Source: Limnoglobus roseus
GTDB lineage: Bacteria > Planctomycetota > Planctomycetia > Gemmatales > Gemmataceae
Length of the DNA stretch: 64,000 bases
Reading direction: 5' to 3'
Assembly: GCF_008254045.1 (NCBI RefSeq)
Contig: NZ_CP042425.1
Span: 3,224,001 to 3,288,000, forward strand
Part shown: positions 60,401 to 64,000 of the stretch, piece after piece
Layout: the number at the start of each line of letters is the position of its first letter
Position numbering within the stretch: the first letter of the stretch is position 1
Notes under the pieces: generated by a model
Database searches by the model: none
Seen by the model: the letters and a program-made list of their open reading frames with translations, nothing else
What the model was told of the DNA's origin: nothing
Program-made: the position numbers and the translations under genes

Positions 60401-60874
60401 CTAGTACGGCATCATGGCGTAGAAGCGGCCCGACTCGACGAGGCGGGCGATCTTGTTCAGGGGGTTGTCGGAGTGCGTCGCGAAGGCGTGCGAGAAGGCG
60501 TAGAACTCGACGAGGACGGCCACGGCGTCGGCGTCCCCGACCCCCGACCCGTCGGCGGCCACCGGCGGCAGGTCGAAGGCGGCGCGGGCGCACCGCACGG
60601 CCGCGTCGAGGGCGGCCCGGAGCTGCTCGGCACGTTTGACCGGGTCGGGGGCGGCGGTCGTCCCGTCGGTTGCGGGCTGGGGTTCGCTGCCGAACCGTTG
60701 CAGGTCGGTCAGGCACTCCGGCCACCTGTAGCCCGTGGCGACGGCGAGCTTCGACTCGGCCTCCATGGCGTCGGCGTACCGCGGCAGGCCGTTGATGGCG
60801 TAGGCGAAGACGCCGAAGCGGTGGTCCGGGGCGGCGGGGCGGAACAATCGCAGGAACCAGCGGAACAGGAACAT
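60401..60874 (-). CDS. Helical protein upstream of the Gly-zipper gene
   Basis: The product has 157 residues. It starts FLFRWFLRLFRPAAPDHRFGVFAYAINGLPRYADAMEAESKLAVATGYRWPECLTDLQRFG and continues with helices (EQLRAALDAAVRCARAAFDLPP, VAVLVEFYAFSHAFATHSDNPLNKIARLVESGRF). The position, just before a tape-measure-like gene with a 30-bp gap, is where tail assembly chaperones sit in phages; no sequence motif confirms that. AGGGG precedes the ATG. Confidence 0.5.
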   Translation of the reverse strand: MFLFRWFLRLFRPAAPDHRFGVFAYAINGLPRYADAMEAESKLAVATGYRWPECLTDLQRFGSEPQPATDGTTAAPDPVKRAEQLRAALDAAVRCARAAFDLPPVAADGSGVGDADAVAVLVEFYAFSHAFATHSDNPLNKIARLVESGRFYAMMPY

Positions 60875-61392
60875 CGTCGACCCCTGGTGGCGTGGCGGAA
60901 CACCCTCAGGGTAGCCGTGCGAGCGCACCACACGCCATCTCGGTGAGGGGCGAATCGTGGTGGCACGCTCGCGTTCCGGAGAACAGACGGCGGATGGCTC
61001 CATCGGTGTGACGGGTAGGTTTTGCGGCGGGGCGAGGCTCGTCGAACGCCAACCCGCGAGTTGGCTCGGTCGGCTCACGGGCAATCAGTTCGCCGAACTC
61101 GCGGCGATGTTCCAGTGGGTGCCGATCAGTCGGGACGTGTAGTTGGCGGTCGGTACCGTCCTAACCTTGGGGTGCTGGCCCTTGGCTTTCTAAGATGGCT
61201 CTGGTTGTTGTCGGAGGACGAGTTCGACTCTCGGAACGGTCGCTCGGCAAGTTCGAGTCGTCGGTAAGGTGTGGGTGGCATACCGACAACAATCGACCGG
61301 CCAACAGTCCGGGCGGTTTGCGTTTCACTTCATCCGCCGATTTCGGCCTAACAATTCCGCCCGAACATGGACCGGGCTGGCCGAGCAAGGGG
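60875..61392. other. Gene-free stretch, 518 bp
   Basis: Open frames here have no protein-like features or ribosome binding sites. No hairpin or repeat stands out. It separates the tail-like module from the group of small genes that follows. Confidence 0.5.
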
Positions 61393-61836
61393 TCAACGGG
61401 TGGCCGAGTCCGGTGAAGCGGCTGATTTGGCGTCTGGGACGTTGCTAATCACCTCGACCTCTCCGAACCTCGACACCCACGGATACCCCGACAGGGTCGT
61501 GCCCTCGGGATGCCGGAAGTCGTACCGATGGTCCCGGCGGACCGCCCCCGGCCCGACCTTGAAGTTGGCCGAGCTGGACGACTCGACCCGCCAGTCGCTC
61601 CCGTCTGCCCGGGTCAGGATCGAGCACACCAAGCCGCGGCATCGCTCTGGCCCATCCACGACCGGCCCGTGCAGCCCGTACCGGATGTGTCCGTCCTCAA
61701 GCCAGCCATCCACCCGGAAGACGAACGGCGTCCGGTCGGCGACGAGTTCGACGGCGGCATCTGGCCCGAGCTGGCACTGGAGGTCGTCCCACGGGGTGAC
61801 GCGGACCAGCGTTCCGAAAGTGGATAGTACCGTCAT
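61393..61836 (-). CDS. Hypothetical protein
   Basis: The product has 147 residues. It reads TVLSTFGTLVRVTPWDDLQCQLGPDAAVELVADRTPFVFRVDGWLEDGHIRYGLHGPVV and later RVESSSSANFKVGPGAVRRDHRYDFRHPEGTTLSGYPWVSRFGEVEVI. It is beta-rich with no signal peptide and no known motif. GAGGGCGAG before ATG 61836 supports the start. It is last in a leftward series of unknown genes. Confidence 0.6.
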   Translation of the reverse strand: MTVLSTFGTLVRVTPWDDLQCQLGPDAAVELVADRTPFVFRVDGWLEDGHIRYGLHGPVVDGPERCRGLVCSILTRADGSDWRVESSSSANFKVGPGAVRRDHRYDFRHPEGTTLSGYPWVSRFGEVEVISNVPDAKSAASPDSATR

Positions 61837-61894
61837 ACGCTCGCCCTCGACCGAACTAACCGAGCCGCCGGAGTGCTGCCGATCGAGCCACGGG

Positions 61895-62272
61895 TCAGGA
61901 CGTGGGGGGGGGCGGAGCGTCACCGGTTTCGGGATAAACACTGCCGTCAGAGGGTGTTTGCGGACGTTGACAGAGGATGATCTCGGCCCGCTCGCCGAGC
62001 CACAGCACGCACGCCTCGACCACCGTCCCGAGCGGCGGGTATTCCTCGAACCGGATCGGCCGCTCGCGGGCACCGGCCATCTCCGGCACCCGCAGCAGGG
62101 TCGGCCACCCGGATCCGATGTCCAACCACACCCCGAACGGGGCGCGGCACACAACCTCGCCGCGGACCGCCTGACCGACGGCCAGTCGCGACCGCACCTC
62201 AGGCCACCGGGTCTGACCGGCGTCAGTGCCCCAGTCCGGGAAGTGGACGCGGATGTCGCCGTCCCACGCCAT
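61895..62272 (-). CDS. S1-domain-like small protein
   Basis: The product has 125 residues. After about 30 residues the sequence reads LAVGQAVRGEVVCRAPFGVWLDIGSGWPTLLRVPEM and then FEEYPPLGTVVEACVLWLGERAEIILCQRP. This is the strand order of an S1 OB-fold (VGxxVxGxVxxxxPFGVxVDI). S1 domains bind RNA. Single-domain S1 proteins may act in RNA metabolism, but the target here is unknown. GGGGGG precedes the ATG. Confidence 0.65.
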   Translation of the reverse strand: MAWDGDIRVHFPDWGTDAGQTRWPEVRSRLAVGQAVRGEVVCRAPFGVWLDIGSGWPTLLRVPEMAGARERPIRFEEYPPLGTVVEACVLWLGERAEIILCQRPQTPSDGSVYPETGDAPPPPTS

Positions 62273-62460
62273 CGTGCCCCCCTTTGCTTCCGCCGCCCAA
62301 TCAGGGATTATCCCAATCCACAGTTGCGATGATACCGCCGACCGTGGGGCAAGGGCTAAAACTTCTTCGGGGCGGACGGGCCGCGGGCCACGCCGGTGGC
62401 GCGTTACAGAGAGAGCTACCGGTCAATGTGCCGGGGGACACATGCTCCGCCGTTTCGGAA

Positions 62461-62949
62461 CTATCGCCACTCCATCGGGAAAATGCGAGTCTGCCATTCT
62501 AGCCCTGGTGGTAGGACGAGCAACCACAGAGGATCAGATACGCAGAACCGAAATCGGCAGGCTGGCCAGAGAGACCGATCCCCAGTTTTTAGCAAGTGGC
62601 CGCAGTTAACGCGGTCGGAGACGGACGCCGAGGGAATGAACCGATCTGCGTTCTCTTCGAACCAACTTGGATCCCATTCGTTGGGCATGTAGAATTCGAT
62701 GCCCGATTCGGCCACGCAGTGCGACGCCTCATCCGCAGGTAAGGGACAGAAAATGCCGAATTCTCTCGGATCATCCTTAGGTTTGAAATATCCGTCGCGG
62801 AGTCGGCTCCAGGCATCCCAGACGATTTGAAGGGCAAGAGACTTCGACGCTTCGAAATCGTAATTGTCGTAGGGATAAGGGCAGTGAAGTTGGCAGACCG
62901 ATTCATCTCCCTCTGCCGAGATCGTTTGCACCTGCAATACCGGTGGCAT
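62461..62949 (-). CDS. Hypothetical protein, lower GC
   Basis: The product has 162 residues, rich in aromatic and acidic residues: CPYPYDNYDFEASKSLALQIVWDAWSRLRDGYFKPKDDPREFGIFCPLPADEASHCVAESGIEFYMPNEWDPSWFEEN. The GC content is lower than in flanking genes, which suggests recent arrival. GAGGAGG before ATG 62949 strongly supports the start. The last 30 residues look less protein-like, so the 3' end may be altered. No family recognised. Confidence 0.6.
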   Translation of the reverse strand: MPPVLQVQTISAEGDESVCQLHCPYPYDNYDFEASKSLALQIVWDAWSRLRDGYFKPKDDPREFGIFCPLPADEASHCVAESGIEFYMPNEWDPSWFEENADRFIPSASVSDRVNCGHLLKTGDRSLWPACRFRFCVSDPLWLLVLPPGLEWQTRIFPMEWR

Positions 62950-63040
62950 GCCGCTCGCCTCCTCTTCACAACGTCAAGTATCGTATCGATCTACGGGTAA
63001 GCACCAACCCAGCCGGCGCGTTGCTGAGTGGGCACGGGAG

Positions 63041-63208
63041 TCATTTACTCGGCAGTGGCAGCGTTTCACAGTCGACGGGACCGCGATTTTTGCTCCACTC
63101 TTTCTGCCAAGCCGAACAGCCGGCGAGAAGTAGCAAGGTGATACAGAACATGAGCGCAACGAATTGGCCCACATCGACCGATCCGGCATCAGATTCTGGA
63201 TCACTCAT
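63041..63208 (-). CDS. Very small lipoprotein
   Basis: The product has 55 residues. It reads SDPESDAGSVDVGQFVALMFCITLLLLAGCSAWQ and then a short polar tail with VDCETLPLPSK. LLLLAGC is a lipobox at Cys 31, but 19 acidic residues precede the hydrophobic part, longer than a normal leader; starting at the internal Met 20 would give a leader that is too short. It lies 27 bp after the 63236-63910 gene on the same strand and is probably co-transcribed. Confidence 0.5.
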   Translation of the reverse strand: MSDPESDAGSVDVGQFVALMFCITLLLLAGCSAWQKEWSKNRGPVDCETLPLPSK

Positions 63209-63235
63209 CGTGTAACTCTCAACCGTTGGTGACTC

Positions 63236-63910
63236 TCACCCCTTCCCGAGCACTCCGTCGACGACCCAGCACCCGCGGACGTGAACCCCGTCGCCTCGGC
63301 AGTGTGCCAGAATCGCCTCCTCCTCGCACCCCGCGTCCTGCAACGCATCCGCGAGGATGGGAACGCGGTCGAACGCACGGTCGGCGTAGATGGCTTCCGC
63401 GATGGCAACGGTGGTCGGCGTGAGCCAGGACGGGGAGAACGTCACCGGGCGGAAGGGGTTGCCGAAGATGTCGCGAAATAGGTTGCAAATGTACCGGCCT
63501 GCAATCTTCTGAGGGATGACGCCGCCGAGCGGCAATTCCGTGGCCGTCATCATGAATGCCGCGTGGAAGGCTTCCGAGTTGGTCGCTGCGCCGACCATCT
63601 GAATCGCCACTCTGACTCCCACGGGCGTGCCGGCGGGCTGTTGAGAACGGCCCCGCATCGCCTCAGAGGCCATGTGCGAGGCGGCTAATTCCATTTTCGT
63701 CGCTCGCCCATCGGCGAACCGCTCGGCGACCTCCACGGCCCCTCGCAGGCGGTCGTCGGGCAACAACCCCCAGGTCACCCGACAGCAACCGCACGCGAAC
63801 AACCGGAGTTTGCGGCGACCGGCTTTCGTCCGCGGCATCTTGCACTCGGTCAGGTGAAACGCCATCCACTGAGGATTAGCCGCTTCGCTCAACCACTCCG
63901 CTTCCGTCAT
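63236..63910 (-). CDS. MTEAEWL-family protein, second paralogue
   Basis: The product has 224 residues. It starts MTEAEWLSEAANPQWMAFHL, with RRKLRLFACGCCRVTWGLLPDDRLRGAVEVAERFADG, and ends RDIFGNPFRPVTFSPSWLTPTTVAIAEAIYADRAFDRVPILADALQDAGCEEEAILAHCRGDGVHVRGCWVVDGVLGKG. The C-terminal half is almost the same as in 47469-48200, while the N-terminal half differs more. A strong GGGGAGGG precedes the ATG. Function unknown. Confidence 0.8.
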   Translation of the reverse strand: MTEAEWLSEAANPQWMAFHLTECKMPRTKAGRRKLRLFACGCCRVTWGLLPDDRLRGAVEVAERFADGRATKMELAASHMASEAMRGRSQQPAGTPVGVRVAIQMVGAATNSEAFHAAFMMTATELPLGGVIPQKIAGRYICNLFRDIFGNPFRPVTFSPSWLTPTTVAIAEAIYADRAFDRVPILADALQDAGCEEEAILAHCRGDGVHVRGCWVVDGVLGKG

Positions 63911-63934
63911 CGCCTGCCCTCCCCGCGGTCGCGC

Positions 63935-64000
63935 CTAGACCGCGTAGGCCAGCCAGTACCCGCCGCACTTGAGATCGACGTACCACACGTCGGTGGACTT
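63935..64000 (-). CDS. 3' end of a further gene (cut by the window edge)
   Basis: 21 codons open to the edge read KSTDVWYVDLKCGGYWLAYAV and then a stop (63935-63937). The aromatic pattern looks protein-like. Identity cannot be told from so short a piece. It lies 24 bp before the start of the MTEAEWL gene on the same strand. Confidence 0.45.
   Translation of the reverse strand, partial: KSTDVWYVDLKCGGYWLAYAV

Noticed and set aside
61195-61416. 73-codon plus-strand frame
   Set aside because: No ribosome binding site and no conserved pattern; it lies in an otherwise empty stretch.

Overview
The window is high-GC bacterial DNA that looks like a planctomycete of the Gemmata/Gemmataceae type. The reasons are two DUF1559 pseudopilin-like genes, tetrahydromethanopterin (H4MPT) C1-transfer genes, an AroD-AroE fusion, DUF1080 and DUF6797-type secreted proteins, a WD40 protein with a HEAT-like tail, an extracellular protein with an LEERVVPN-type N-terminus, and two members of a family starting MTEAEWL. 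Assignments come from reading motifs, not from database searches. Start codons often rest on a visible ribosome binding site, and doubtful ones are flagged.

Region 1 (1-40.4 kb) is a chromosomal backbone of housekeeping and envelope genes. It holds a GAF-domain fragment, secreted proteins and pseudopilins, rimO, and a very tight operon mch / ATP-grasp ligase / CitG-like / Uma2-like / PTPS-like (7.2-11.0 kb). A leftward chain of overlapping genes follows: aroDE, aroK, prepilin peptidase and hisH (12.4-16.2 kb). Next come DUF1080, a methyltransferase, miaA, serA and a hybrid histidine kinase, then a leftward group with a sugar isomerase, a DUF6797 protein, an RND permease, a GT-C-like membrane protein and a WD40 protein. 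The region ends with an ABC-2 permease, a possible NurA-like protein, a ResB-CcsA cytochrome c biogenesis fusion and a lipoprotein. Three near-identical palindromes of 31-34 bp per arm sit between genes at 23.2, 25.6 and 36.5 kb.

Region 2 (40.4-46.1 kb) is a transition. A 1.5 kb stretch holds only a 3' remnant of a HerA/FtsK-like ATPase and a 9-bp iteron-like cluster beside an AT-rich island. It is followed by a 1434-residue modular extracellular protein with Ig-like, FG-GAP and PKD modules and a long Gly-Thr tract.

Region 3 (46.1-64.0 kb) looks accessory. Small, mostly unknown genes alternate with empty DNA: a terminase-small-subunit-like HTH protein, DUF1737, Hsp20, a zinc-ribbon protein and a bS21-like paralogue. 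A MORC-like GHKL ATPase joined to a PD-(D/E)XK-type nuclease motif is the best candidate for a defence gene. A possible phage-tail-like or Gly-zipper module lies at 56.5-60.9 kb. An exact 18-bp motif (GGGTGCGGGCGCACCGCA, either orientation) occurs five times between 41.6 and 60.1 kb, and I did not find it in the backbone. Three copies of a CCRAAYCCGGCGATGC-like element follow small genes at 50.2-51.6 kb and recall integron-cassette ends.

I see no rRNA, tRNA, CRISPR array or intact transposase.
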